Positions 1 to 6,751 of a DNA stretch of 10,638 nucleotides are shown here, in pieces. The stretch covers positions 1 to 10,638 of the forward strand of contig DASRII010000135.1 in the NCBI GenBank assembly GCA_035650075.1, in the 5' to 3' direction. This DNA comes from DASSUC01 sp035650075. GTDB lineage: Bacteria; Actinomycetota; Actinomycetes; Mycobacteriales; Micromonosporaceae. Below the pieces are notes generated by a model. It saw only the letters and a list, made by a program, of their open reading frames with translations. It was not told where the DNA came from and ran no database searches. The translations under genes were made by a program, and so were the position numbers. Within the stretch, counting starts at the first letter, position 1, and each line of letters opens with the position of its first letter.

Positions 1-327
1 CTCCGCGTCGACCAGCATGCGCGGCCCGTCCTGCTCCCACAGCAGCTGCCGGCAGCGCCCGCACGGCAGCAGCGGGTCGCCGCCGCCGTTCACGCAGGCC
101 ATCGCGACCAGCCGGCCGCCACCCGTGGCGTGCAGCTGGGAGACCATGCCGCACTCGGCGCAGAGCACCACGCCGTACGCCGCGTTCTCGACGTTGCAGC
201 CGACCACGATCCGGCCGTCGTCGACCAGTGCCGCCGCCCCGACCGGGAACTTCGAGTACGGGGCGTACGCGCGCCGCATGACCTCGACGGCGGCGGCGCG
301 CAGTGCCACCCAGTCAACCCTTGACAT
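1..327 (-). CDS. cdd: Cytidine deaminase, 3' end beyond the window
   Basis: A zinc enzyme that hydrolytically deaminates cytidine and deoxycytidine to uridine and deoxyuridine in pyrimidine salvage; it acts in the cytoplasm. The visible 109 residues show the family signature: YAPYSKFPVGAA (21-32) near the N-terminus, CNVENAAYG (44-52), the catalytic CAE (56-58; Cys56 a zinc ligand, Glu58 the proton shuttle), and PCGRCRQ (88-94) with the two other zinc-ligand cysteines. Family members are about 130 residues, so roughly 20-25 C-terminal residues lie left of base 1. I chose the ATG at 327, which overlaps the permease stop by 14 bp, because it retains the N-terminal VDWxxLR segment I recall from actinobacterial homologues. 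A GTG at 309 has a better placed AAGGG and is the alternative. As the last visible gene of the transporter operon, it links import to salvage. Confidence 0.95.
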   Translation of the reverse strand, partial: MSRVDWVALRAAAVEVMRRAYAPYSKFPVGAAALVDDGRIVVGCNVENAAYGVVLCAECGMVSQLHATGGGRLVAMACVNGGGDPLLPCGRCRQLLWEQDGPRMLVDAE

Positions 328-1594
328 AGGGCTTGCCGTCCGCGGCCGGTGCCCGCACGCGACCCACGAGGCCTGCCACCGCGAATATCGTCGCCAGGTA
401 AGGCAGCATCGCCAGGAACTCGCTCGGGATCACGCTGCCGATGTTCTGCAGGTAGCCGGCGAGCTTGTCGGCGAAGCCGAACAGCAACGCGGCCAGCAGG
501 GCACCGATCGGGCTCCACCGCCCGAAGATGAGCGCGGCGAGCGCGATGAAGCCCTTGCCGGCCGTCATGTTCTTGTTGAACGTACCGGCCAGCGCCAGCG
601 TGAACGACGCCCCGCCGACGCCGGCCACGATGCCGGCCAGCAGCACGTTGCGGTATCGCACCAGCCGCACCCGTACGCCCACCGTGTCCGCGGCCGTAGG
701 GTGTTCGCCCACGGCCCGCACCCGAAGCCCCCACCTGGTCCGGAACAGTCCAATGTGGATGACCACGACGAGCAGCAGCGCGAAGTAGAGGAAGAAGTCC
801 TCGGTGAACAGCGCCGGCCCGATGATGGGAATCTTCGACAGGAGCGGGATGCTCCAGTTCGTCACCTGCGGCGGGTTGTTGTACGCGTCCTGGTCGGCCT
901 TCATGATCTCCTCGTAGAGGAAGCCGGTCAGGCCGAGCGCCAGCAGGTTGAGCACGACGCCGAGCACCACCTGGTCCACCAGGTAGCGGATCGCGAGCAC
1001 CGCGAGCAGCAGCGCCAGCAGCAGACCGGCGACCGCAGCGGCCAGGATGCCGGCCCAGACGCTGGCGGCGATCGTGGCGACGAGCGCACCGGCGAACGCG
1101 CCGACGAGGAAGTGCCCCTCGATCGCCACGTTGATGACGCCGGACCGTTCACAGAGGACACCCGCGAGCGCGCCGAGAATCAGCGGTATGGCGGCCGTGA
1201 ACGACCCGCGGACGACGTCCACGAGCGGCAGGAAGTTCAGCCCCGGCCGCGCGGTGGACAGTTGCCAGCACAGGAACGACATCACCAGCGACACGATCGC
1301 GACGCCGAGCAGCCACGGGAACCACCGTTCCGCGACGCCCACCAGCATCGTGACGCCGGCGGCCACGCACACGAGGCCGAAACCGATCGCCCCCGCCTTG
1401 CCGGGGATTACCAGGTCCGCGCCCTCGAGGTTCTCGGTCAGCAGGAAGCGGGCGTCCACAGTGGATGACGCGAGCGCGCCGAAGACGATCGTGCCGAGCA
1501 CGCCGAGCGCGGTGAAGACCGCGCCCATCCGGCGCGCCTTCGTCCAGAAACCACCGAGCACGTCCGCGGCGGCAGGTACCGCAACCGTGGTCAC
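314..1594 (-). CDS. Nucleoside ABC transporter, second permease subunit (NupQ/YufQ-like)
   Basis: Inner-membrane permease of the BPD_transp_2 family, expected to pair with the neighbouring permease to form the channel of a nucleoside importer. It is about 426 residues with roughly ten hydrophobic segments. Family hallmarks are the cytoplasmic-loop sequence SGVINVAIEGHFLVGAF in the middle, and near the C-terminus NKNMTAGKGFIALAALIFG and a GYLQNIGSVIPSE segment. The first ~120 residues hold an extra hydrophobic block, as in actinobacterial members. Two in-frame GTG codons compete as start. GTG 1603 abuts the GA-rich Shine-Dalgarno with no spacing, while GTG 1594 lies 8-9 bases after GAGGGG, so I prefer 1594, two bases past the stop of the upstream permease. 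The end overlaps cdd. Substrate type is inferred from the Bmp lipoproteins and cdd; the exact nucleosides cannot be read from sequence. Confidence 0.92.
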   Translation of the reverse strand: MTTVAVPAAADVLGGFWTKARRMGAVFTALGVLGTIVFGALASSTVDARFLLTENLEGADLVIPGKAGAIGFGLVCVAAGVTMLVGVAERWFPWLLGVAIVSLVMSFLCWQLSTARPGLNFLPLVDVVRGSFTAAIPLILGALAGVLCERSGVINVAIEGHFLVGAFAGALVATIAASVWAGILAAAVAGLLLALLLAVLAIRYLVDQVVLGVVLNLLALGLTGFLYEEIMKADQDAYNNPPQVTNWSIPLLSKIPIIGPALFTEDFFLYFALLLVVVIHIGLFRTRWGLRVRAVGEHPTAADTVGVRVRLVRYRNVLLAGIVAGVGGASFTLALAGTFNKNMTAGKGFIALAALIFGRWSPIGALLAALLFGFADKLAGYLQNIGSVIPSEFLAMLPYLATIFAVAGLVGRVRAPAADGKPYVKG

Positions 1595-1596
1595 CC

Positions 1597-2844
1597 CTAC
1601 CACCCCCTCGCCATGCTCGTCTCCAGCCGGCCCGTCTTGGCCGTGCGGAGCTGGAAGATCGCCTTCACCAGGGCCGGCGCGGCGACGAAGATGACGATCA
1701 GAGCCTGGAGTACGACGACCAGCTCGATCGAGATCTGCGACGCGATCTGCATCCGGTTACCACCCGCCTGCATGGCCCCGAAGAGCAGGCCGGCCAGCAG
1801 GACGCCCCACGGCTTGGCCCGGCCCAGCAGCGCGACCGTGATGCCGGTGAACCCGACGTTGCCGCTGAAGCTGGGGGTGAGCGCGAACGCCGTACCGAGG
1901 GCCATGCTCGACCCGGCCAGACCGGCCAGCGCCCCGGCCACGAGCATGACCAACGTGTACGTCCGCCCGATGCCCATGCCGGCCGTGCGGGCGGCGTCCG
2001 GGTTGAGGCCGACCGCCCGCAGCTCGAAGCCGAAGGTCGAGCGGCGCAGCACCCAGGCCACCCCGAAGGTCACCAGGATCGCCAGCACGATGCCGAGGTG
2101 CACCCGCAACGGGTCGCCGACGAGCAGCGGCAGCCGAGCGGTCTGGTCGACCTTCGAGCTGATCGCGTCGGTACGGCCGGGATCCTGGATGCCGTCCTGC
2201 AGGATCAGCCAGCCGAGGAAGTACAGCGCTATGTAATTGAGCATGATGGTCGTGATGACCTCGTGCGCGCCGGTACGCGCCTTGAGCCCGCCGGCGATCG
2301 ACCCCCAGAACGCCCCACCCAAGGCACCGGCCAGCAGCGCGACGAGGAGGTGCAGGCCGTACGGCAGCGGCAGCAGGAACCCGGCCAGCGCGGCCGCGAT
2401 GCCGCCCATGATGACCTGACCCTCGGCACCGATGTTGAACAGGCCGCCGCGGAACGCGATGGCGACGGCGAGACCCGTGAAGATCAGCGGAGTCGCGTAC
2501 AGCAGGGTCTCCGAGATCGGGTAGAACACCTGCTTCCAACTGACCTGACCGTCGATCGCGCGCTCGACGGTCTGCGGGTCGACGATCGCGCCCTTGAGGA
2601 GGTTCGCGTACGCCGCGCTCACCACGTCCCAGCTCGCGGTCAACGCGTCGCCCGGACGGGCGAAGAAGTAACTGAAGGTAGCCCGGACCGCCGGATCGGA
2701 GACGACGATGAGGATGCCGCCGGTGATCATCGCGAGCACGAAGGCGAGCACCGTGACGGTGACCGGGTTGGTGGTCCAGACGTTGGCCAGGAACGCGCGG
2801 CCGAGGCTTTCCCTCTTCTCGGGTGGGTTCGCTGGCTCGGTCAT
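1597..2844 (-). CDS. Nucleoside ABC transporter, first permease subunit (NupP/YufP-like)
   Basis: Inner-membrane permease of the BPD_transp_2 family, 415 residues. A short charged cytoplasmic N-terminus precedes the first membrane helix (about residues 28-50). A loop of about 80 residues between helices 1 and 2 is typical of this subunit, and about eight further helices follow. Diagnostic motifs are FRGGLFNIGAEGQVIMGG and GAHEVITTIMLNYIALY, which form the coupling-helix region contacting the ATPase, plus the later GFTGITVALLGRAKP. The start ATG at 2844 overlaps the ATPase stop as ATGA (4 bp), a classic translational-coupling arrangement; the open frame continues upstream to 3279 only as a shadow of the ATPase. 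It pairs with the permease at 314-1594 as a heterodimer. The closest characterised relatives I know are the NupP/YufP-type permeases of guanosine and nucleoside importers. Confidence 0.93.
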   Translation of the reverse strand: MTEPANPPEKRESLGRAFLANVWTTNPVTVTVLAFVLAMITGGILIVVSDPAVRATFSYFFARPGDALTASWDVVSAAYANLLKGAIVDPQTVERAIDGQVSWKQVFYPISETLLYATPLIFTGLAVAIAFRGGLFNIGAEGQVIMGGIAAALAGFLLPLPYGLHLLVALLAGALGGAFWGSIAGGLKARTGAHEVITTIMLNYIALYFLGWLILQDGIQDPGRTDAISSKVDQTARLPLLVGDPLRVHLGIVLAILVTFGVAWVLRRSTFGFELRAVGLNPDAARTAGMGIGRTYTLVMLVAGALAGLAGSSMALGTAFALTPSFSGNVGFTGITVALLGRAKPWGVLLAGLLFGAMQAGGNRMQIASQISIELVVVLQALIVIFVAAPALVKAIFQLRTAKTGRLETSMARGW

Positions 2845-4385
2845 TCGGTGTCCTCTGTAGACACGTCCTCTGTAGACCCTTCGTCGGTGACGCCGGCCAT
2901 CAACAGGCCGATGCGTTCGCGGGGGGTGTCGGCCGGCACCGTGGCGAGCACGCGGCCGCGGTACATCACGGCGATCCGGTCGGCCAGTGCCACGACCTCG
3001 TCCAGCTCGCTGGACACGAGCAGGACGGCCGAGCCGATGTCCCGTTCGTGCACGATGCGGCGGTGGATGAACTCGGTCGAGCCGACGTCGACGCCACGCG
3101 TCGGCTGGGACGCCACGAAGAGCTTCAGCGGCCGGGACATCTCGCGGGCGACGATGACCTTCTGCTGGTTGCCGCCGGACAGCGTACCGGCCGGAGCGTC
3201 CGCGGATGGGGTCCGCACGTCGAACTCGTCGATGCGTTCCCGCGCGTTGCGGCCGATCGCGTCGGGCTGCAGTACCCACGCCGAGCCGTACGGCGCGCGG
3301 TCGTACATGTCGAGCACCAGGTTCTCGGCGACCGTGAAGTCCTTGACGAGCCCGTCCGCGCTGCGGTCCTCGGGCACGTAGCCGACGCCCTTGGCGAGGA
3401 TCTGCTTGGTCGACCGGCCGACGAGGTTCTCGCCGAGCAGGTGTACCTCGCCGGTGGCGATCGGCCGCAGCCCCATCACCGCCTCGACGAGCTCGGTCTG
3501 CCCGTTGCCCTGTACCCCGGCCAGGCCCAGCACCTCGCCCGCCCGCACGTTCAGGTCCACCCCGTCGACGGCCCGGTGCCCACGCTCGTCGAGGACAGTC
3601 AGCCCGCGTACGTCCAGCACCACGTCGGCCGCCGCGGCCGGTCCCTTGTCGACAGTGAGCTGGACGGCCCGGCCGACCATCAGCGAGGCCAGCTCGTCCT
3701 CACTCGTCTGCGGGGTCGCCGTGCCGACCACCTTGCCCCGCCGTACCACGGTGATCCGGTCGGCGATCGCCTTGACTTCTTTGAGCTTGTGCGAGATGAA
3801 CACGATGGACTTGCCGGCCGCCTTCAGGGTCCGCATGACCCCGAGCAGCTCGTCTGTCTCCTGTGGAGTGAGCACCGCGGTCGGCTCGTCGAGGATGAGC
3901 AGATCGGCCTGGCGGATCAGCGCCTTGACGATTTCGACGCGCTGCTGGACGCCGACCGGCAGCTCTTCGATCGTGCCGTCCGGGTCGACTTGCAGACCGT
4001 ACTGTTCGGACACCCGGCGCACGTCCCGGCGCGCCCGTGCATGGTCCAGGATCCCGAGCGGACCGCCGCGCACCCGCTCGTCGCCGAGCATGACGTTCTC
4101 CGCGACGGTGAAGACCGGTACGAGCATGAAGTGTTGGTGCACCATGCCGATGCCGGCGGAGATGGCGTCGCGCGGGCTCTTGATGGGTCGAGCCACGCCG
4201 TCGATGAGAATCTCGCCCTCGTCCGGCTGGATCAGTCCATAGAGGACGTTCATCAGCGTCGACTTGCCGGCGCCGTTCTCGCCGAGCAGGGCATGGATTT
4301 CACCCTCCTCGACGACCAGATCGATGTGGTCGTTGGCGACCAGGGCACCGAAGCGCTTGGTGATGCCACGCAGTTCGAGTCTCAG
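2841..4385 (-). CDS. Nucleoside ABC transporter ATP-binding protein, two fused nucleotide-binding domains
   Basis: ATPase energising the importer, about 514 residues with two tandem nucleotide-binding domains, as in sugar/nucleoside (NupO/RbsA-like) ATPases. Domain 1 is complete: Walker A GENGAGKS (35-42), Q-loop VHQHF (82-86), signature LPVGVQQR (142-149) and Walker B LLILDEPTA (162-170). Domain 2 is degenerate as usual for the family: its Walker A reads AGVQGNGQT, without the lysine; the signature LSGGNQQK is good; and the Walker B region reads LFVASQPTRGVD, with Gln replacing the catalytic Glu. The start is uncertain. The conserved N-terminus RLELRGITKRFG begins right after a CTG at 4385 that sits 6 bases past a strong AAGGAG, with no ATG/GTG/TTG there. 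An in-frame GTG at 4442 lies in a hairpin loop without a Shine-Dalgarno and would add 19 unconserved residues. The C-terminus carries a STEDVSTED repeat. Confidence 0.93.
   Translation of the reverse strand: MRLELRGITKRFGALVANDHIDLVVEEGEIHALLGENGAGKSTLMNVLYGLIQPDEGEILIDGVARPIKSPRDAISAGIGMVHQHFMLVPVFTVAENVMLGDERVRGGPLGILDHARARRDVRRVSEQYGLQVDPDGTIEELPVGVQQRVEIVKALIRQADLLILDEPTAVLTPQETDELLGVMRTLKAAGKSIVFISHKLKEVKAIADRITVVRRGKVVGTATPQTSEDELASLMVGRAVQLTVDKGPAAAADVVLDVRGLTVLDERGHRAVDGVDLNVRAGEVLGLAGVQGNGQTELVEAVMGLRPIATGEVHLLGENLVGRSTKQILAKGVGYVPEDRSADGLVKDFTVAENLVLDMYDRAPYGSAWVLQPDAIGRNARERIDEFDVRTPSADAPAGTLSGGNQQKVIVAREMSRPLKLFVASQPTRGVDVGSTEFIHRRIVHERDIGSAVLLVSSELDEVVALADRIAVMYRGRVLATVPADTPRERIGLLMAGVTDEGSTEDVSTEDTE
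2850..2877 (-). repeat. Two-copy tandem repeat, 15 bp period
   Basis: A 13 bp word (gtcctctgtagac on the plus strand) occurs perfectly at 2850-2862 and 2865-2877. It lies inside the last codons of the ATPase gene and encodes the STED.VSTED tail, just before the ATGA junction with the permease gene. It keeps frame (15 bp period), so it only lengthens an acidic tail. It is probably a small slippage duplication. Confidence 0.85.
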
Positions 4386-4401
4386 CGGGATCTCCTTCCC
4401 G
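4386..4401 (-). promoter_or_regulatory. Shine-Dalgarno in the loop of a small hairpin, before the CTG start
   Basis: Reading the minus strand, CGGGA-AGGAGA-TCCCG is a perfect 5 bp inverted repeat whose 6-base loop is the Shine-Dalgarno core AGGAGA. The candidate CTG start codon of the ATPase follows the stem immediately. AAGGAG (4397-4392) stands 6 bases from the CTG, an ideal distance, and this decides the start at 4385. The same block GGGAAGGAGATC occurs before the TTG start of the lipoprotein gene (5566-5555), which supports the two sites being equivalent. Whether the stem forms in the mRNA is not known. Confidence 0.6.
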
Positions 4402-4416
4402 TGCGACCAAGGATGT

Positions 4417-4455
4417 GCTGCCCCGCACGATGATCTTCTCACCGTGCGGGGCAGC
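4417..4455 (-). terminator. Perfect 13 bp stem-loop between lipoprotein and ATPase genes (attenuator or mRNA-processing hairpin)
   Basis: GCTGCCCCGCACG and CGTGCGGGGCAGC form a perfect 13 bp inverted repeat around a 13-base loop (4430-4442). It begins 6 bases after the lipoprotein stop codon and ends 31 bases before the ATPase start. Eleven of 13 pairs are G-C. No U-run follows, so it is not a textbook intrinsic terminator, although actinomycete terminators often lack one. The likely role is partial termination or 3'-end protection giving more binding protein than membrane components, as known from other ABC operons. The role is inferred; the structure is seen directly. Confidence 0.75.
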
Positions 4456-4461
4456 GAGGTG

Positions 4462-5550
4462 TCACTTCGGCTGCGCCGGAGACTCGACCTTGACCGTACC
4501 GGCGATGATGTCCTGCTTGAGCTTGTCCACTTCGGCCTTGAGCTCGGCCGGGACCTTGCTGTCCCAGTCGTGGTACGGCGCGATGGAGACACCGTTGTTC
4601 TGCAGCGTCCCGATCGTGCCGCCGGACAGCTTGGTGCCCGGGGCCGCCGCGCCCTTGAGTGCCGCGTCCTTGACCGCGTCCGGAATGTTCTTCACGACCG
4701 TGGTGAGGAACTGGGCGCAGTACTGCGAGGCGCTCTCGCAACCGTCGACGTCGACCCAGATGACCGCTACCTTGCCGTTGCTGGCCTGCGCGGCCTGGGC
4801 GGTACCCAGACCCGCGCCGCCCGCCACCGGCATGATGACGTCCGCGCCCTGGGCGATGAACGTGTCGGCAAGCGACTTGCCCTTGGCTGTGTCGGTGAAG
4901 CTCTGCGAGAAGGTGCCCTTCTGCGTCGCCTTGTCCCAGCCGAGGACCTGGACATTCTTGTTCTTGGTCTTGTTGTAGTGCGCCACACCGTCGGCGAAGC
5001 CGTCCATGAAGATGGTCACCGGCGGGATGGGCAGGCCACCCCACGTCGCCACCTTGCCGGACTTGCTCGTGCCAGCCGCGAGGTACCCGGCCAGGAACGC
5101 CGCCTGCGCGGTGTCGAACTGCATCGAGTACACGTTCGGAGCGTCAATCTTGGCGTCGACGATCGCGAACTGGTTGCTCGCGTTCGCCGTCGCCACCTCC
5201 TTGGTGGCGTCGAACATCAGGCCGCCGACCGCAAGGATGAAATTGCAGTTCTGCTGGACGAAGGCCGTCAGGTTGGGTTTGTAGTCGGCTTCCTGGGAAG
5301 ACGACGTGTTCTGTGTCTTGATGGCGCTGTTCTGCGCCTTGGCGTTTTCCAGGCCCTTCCAGGCCGAGGTGTTGAACGACCGGTCGTCGATGCCGCCGAT
5401 GTCCGTCACCATGCAGGCCTTGTACTCCGCGGCTGAGGTACCCCCACCGCTGGGAGTGTTACTGGGCGCTTCGCCACAGGCAGCGGCGGTGAGCGCGAGC
5501 CCACCGACCGCGAGGACCGCCACGATCCTCATCCCACGCACTGCGCGCAA
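4462..5550 (-). CDS. Bmp/PnrA-family nucleoside-binding lipoprotein, first copy next to the ATPase
   Basis: Extracytoplasmic substrate-binding lipoprotein for nucleosides, about 362 residues. The N-terminus MRAVRGMRIVAVL...LTAAAC has basic residues, a hydrophobic stretch and a lipobox-like end with Cys25 as the lipidation site. A Ser/Gly/Thr-rich linker follows. The mature domain opens with MVTDIGGIDDRSFNTSAW (47-64), the Bmp/PnrA signature whose SFN contacts the purine base in PnrA. IWVDVDGCE and VVKNIPDAV match the later ribose-contacting region. Four further cysteines (KACMV, QQNCNF, DGCES, QYCAQ) could form disulfides. I prefer TTG 5550 because AAGGAG is 6 bases upstream. GTG 5541 and ATG 5532 are alternatives; ATG would still leave a usable signal peptide. 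It lies 126 bp from the previous gene, with the operon's strong hairpin right behind it, consistent with being the most highly expressed component. Confidence 0.93.
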   Translation of the reverse strand: MRAVRGMRIVAVLAVGGLALTAAACGEAPSNTPSGGGTSAAEYKACMVTDIGGIDDRSFNTSAWKGLENAKAQNSAIKTQNTSSSQEADYKPNLTAFVQQNCNFILAVGGLMFDATKEVATANASNQFAIVDAKIDAPNVYSMQFDTAQAAFLAGYLAAGTSKSGKVATWGGLPIPPVTIFMDGFADGVAHYNKTKNKNVQVLGWDKATQKGTFSQSFTDTAKGKSLADTFIAQGADVIMPVAGGAGLGTAQAAQASNGKVAVIWVDVDGCESASQYCAQFLTTVVKNIPDAVKDAALKGAAAPGTKLSGGTIGTLQNNGVSIAPYHDWDSKVPAELKAEVDKLKQDIIAGTVKVESPAQPK

Positions 5551-5676
5551 GATGATCTCCTTCCCCACTGCACCGCACAAGTAGCGGTGAACTTAACGGA
5601 CGGGAGCGTACGCCTTGCATCAGTCGTGCAGTGGAATCTCGCCCACCCCGCGGCTCCGGCGTTATTGCCCCGTAAC
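5551..5676 (-). promoter_or_regulatory. 126 bp intergenic leader of the lipoprotein-transporter operon
   Basis: This is the largest gap within the minus-strand cluster and the most likely place for a promoter of the transporter genes. I see AAGGAG at 5562-5557 as ribosome binding site. A perfect 9 bp inverted repeat is split between 5565-5573 and 5626-5634. TANNNT boxes such as TAAGTT and TACGCT occur on the minus strand, but none has a convincing -35 partner, so no promoter is assigned. Behind the stop of the upstream gene only weak 4 bp stems are visible, not a clear terminator, so readthrough from 5677 is possible. Confidence 0.4.
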
Positions 5677-6714
5677 TCAGTTGCCGGTCGGAACCGTCAC
5701 CGACCCCTCTATGATCTTGGTCCGGTACGCCTCGAGCTCGGCTACGAGATCGTCGATCCGGCCACCCGACGTGGCGTAGCCGACGCCGCCGCTCGCCAGG
5801 TCGTACCGGCGTATTCCGGCCGGCGCCCGGCCCTGCGCCACGTCGGCGACGAACCCGTAGACCGCTGTGTCGACGCGCTTCACCATCGACGTTATGATCA
5901 CACCACGCAAATCTGGGCCAACCGTCAGGTACTGGTCGCTGTCCACACCGATCGCCATCGCGCCACGGTCACGAGCCGCCTCGAACACACCGATTCCGGA
6001 CGCGCCCGCGGCGTGGTACACCACGTCGGCTCCCGCGTCGTAGGTCGCCCCGGCCAGATCCCGCGCCTCCTCGCGGGCGGTGAAGCCGGGGCAGGGTGAC
6101 TCGTCGCCGGCCAGGTACTTCACGTCCACCACGGTCTCCGGCGCGGCGGCCCGCACCCCGGCCTGGTACCCGGCAGCGAACTTCCCGATTAGGGAGTTCT
6201 CGCAGCCACCGATGAACCCGACCCGGCCGGTCCGGCTCCTCCGGGCCGCCACCACGCCGACCAGGAACGAGCCCTGCTCCTCGGCGAACACGAGCCCGGC
6301 GACGTTCGGCCCCGGTACGCCCGCGTCGTCGACGATCGCGAACCGGGTTTCCGGACACTCCTTCGCCGCCCGCGCCACCGGACCGTCGTCCGGGTGCGCG
6401 CCCGCGTAGACGTAACCGACCGCGATCACCACGTCGAACCCGGCGTCGCAGAGCAGTTTCAGCCGCTCGTACTTGTCCTTCTCGGTCTCGTCCTCCCGGG
6501 CCGCCAGCTCGCGTACCTCGGACACGGCTCCGCGCAGCTCCGCGCGTACCCGTTCCATGCCCGCGGCCGCCGCGTCGTTGAATGACTTGTCGCCCCGGCC
6601 GCCGATGTCGTAGGCGAGCCCCACCCGCAGCCCGTCATCACCCCCGCCGCGCACGCCACAGCCGGCAGACCCGGCAATGACCAGGACCGCGACGGCGCAC
6701 GCGAGGACCCTCAT
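5677..6714 (-). CDS. Bmp/PnrA-family nucleoside-binding lipoprotein, second copy
   Basis: A second, clearly diverged substrate-binding lipoprotein of the same family, about 345 residues. The signal peptide MRVLACAVAVLVIAG ends in SAGC, with Cys19 as the probable lipidation site, followed by a glycine-rich linker. Family motifs are GLAYDIGGRGDKSFNDAA (32-48), VVIAVGYVYAG, NSLIGKFAAGYQAG, YHAAGASGIGVFEAA and IGVDSDQYLTV, followed by TSMVKRVDTAV. The base-stacking and ribose-binding positions are therefore kept and it should bind nucleoside. The ATG at 6714 is chosen because GGTGA lies 5 bases upstream and the signal peptide is compact; GTG 6726 would add four residues. Unlike the other lipoprotein it lacks the internal cysteines. 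It lies 37 bp after the small membrane protein gene and 126 bp before the second lipoprotein, and has no permease of its own here, so it probably feeds the same importer. Confidence 0.9.
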   Translation of the reverse strand: MRVLACAVAVLVIAGSAGCGVRGGGDDGLRVGLAYDIGGRGDKSFNDAAAAGMERVRAELRGAVSEVRELAAREDETEKDKYERLKLLCDAGFDVVIAVGYVYAGAHPDDGPVARAAKECPETRFAIVDDAGVPGPNVAGLVFAEEQGSFLVGVVAARRSRTGRVGFIGGCENSLIGKFAAGYQAGVRAAAPETVVDVKYLAGDESPCPGFTAREEARDLAGATYDAGADVVYHAAGASGIGVFEAARDRGAMAIGVDSDQYLTVGPDLRGVIITSMVKRVDTAVYGFVADVAQGRAPAGIRRYDLASGGVGYATSGGRIDDLVAELEAYRTKIIEGSVTVPTGN

Positions 6715-6725
6715 GGTGATCACCA
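6714..6725. promoter_or_regulatory. 12 bp perfect palindrome at the start of the second lipoprotein gene
   Basis: TGGTGATCACCA reads the same on both strands and abuts the ATG at 6714 (it contains the T of the start codon). On the minus strand a TACGCT box (6734-6729) lies just upstream and would place a transcription start inside the palindrome, but no -35 box is evident. It may be an operator half-buried in the leader, or chance, since it also contains the ribosome-binding GGTGA. Confidence 0.3.
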
Positions 6726-6751
6726 CGAAGCGTAACGGGCCGGTCTGTGAA

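Noticed and set aside
17..1468. Long open frame of 483 codons on the plus strand
   Set aside because: It is antisense to cdd and the second permease, which have clear family motifs. Its product is rich in Arg, His, Gln and Glu with no recognisable domain, as expected for an antisense frame in GC-rich DNA.
2845..3279. Upstream extension of the first permease frame
   Set aside because: The extra 145 codons overlap the ATPase gene and are Arg-rich. The permease motifs and first helix follow the ATG at 2844, which has the ATGA overlap.
3160..3700. Loss-of-function reading of the second ATPase domain (no Walker A lysine, Gln for catalytic Glu)
   Set aside because: These substitutions are normal in the second domain of this ATPase family, so they are not evidence of decay.
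2098..5436. Several long plus-strand open frames (427, 536 and 390 codons)
   Set aside because: All lie opposite the transporter permease, ATPase and lipoprotein genes, with low-complexity composition and no motifs. Long antisense frames are common at this GC content.
5640..5676. Terminator behind the second lipoprotein gene
   Set aside because: Only 4 bp stems (GTTA/TAAC and CGCC/GGCG) can be drawn, without a U-run. This is too weak to call.
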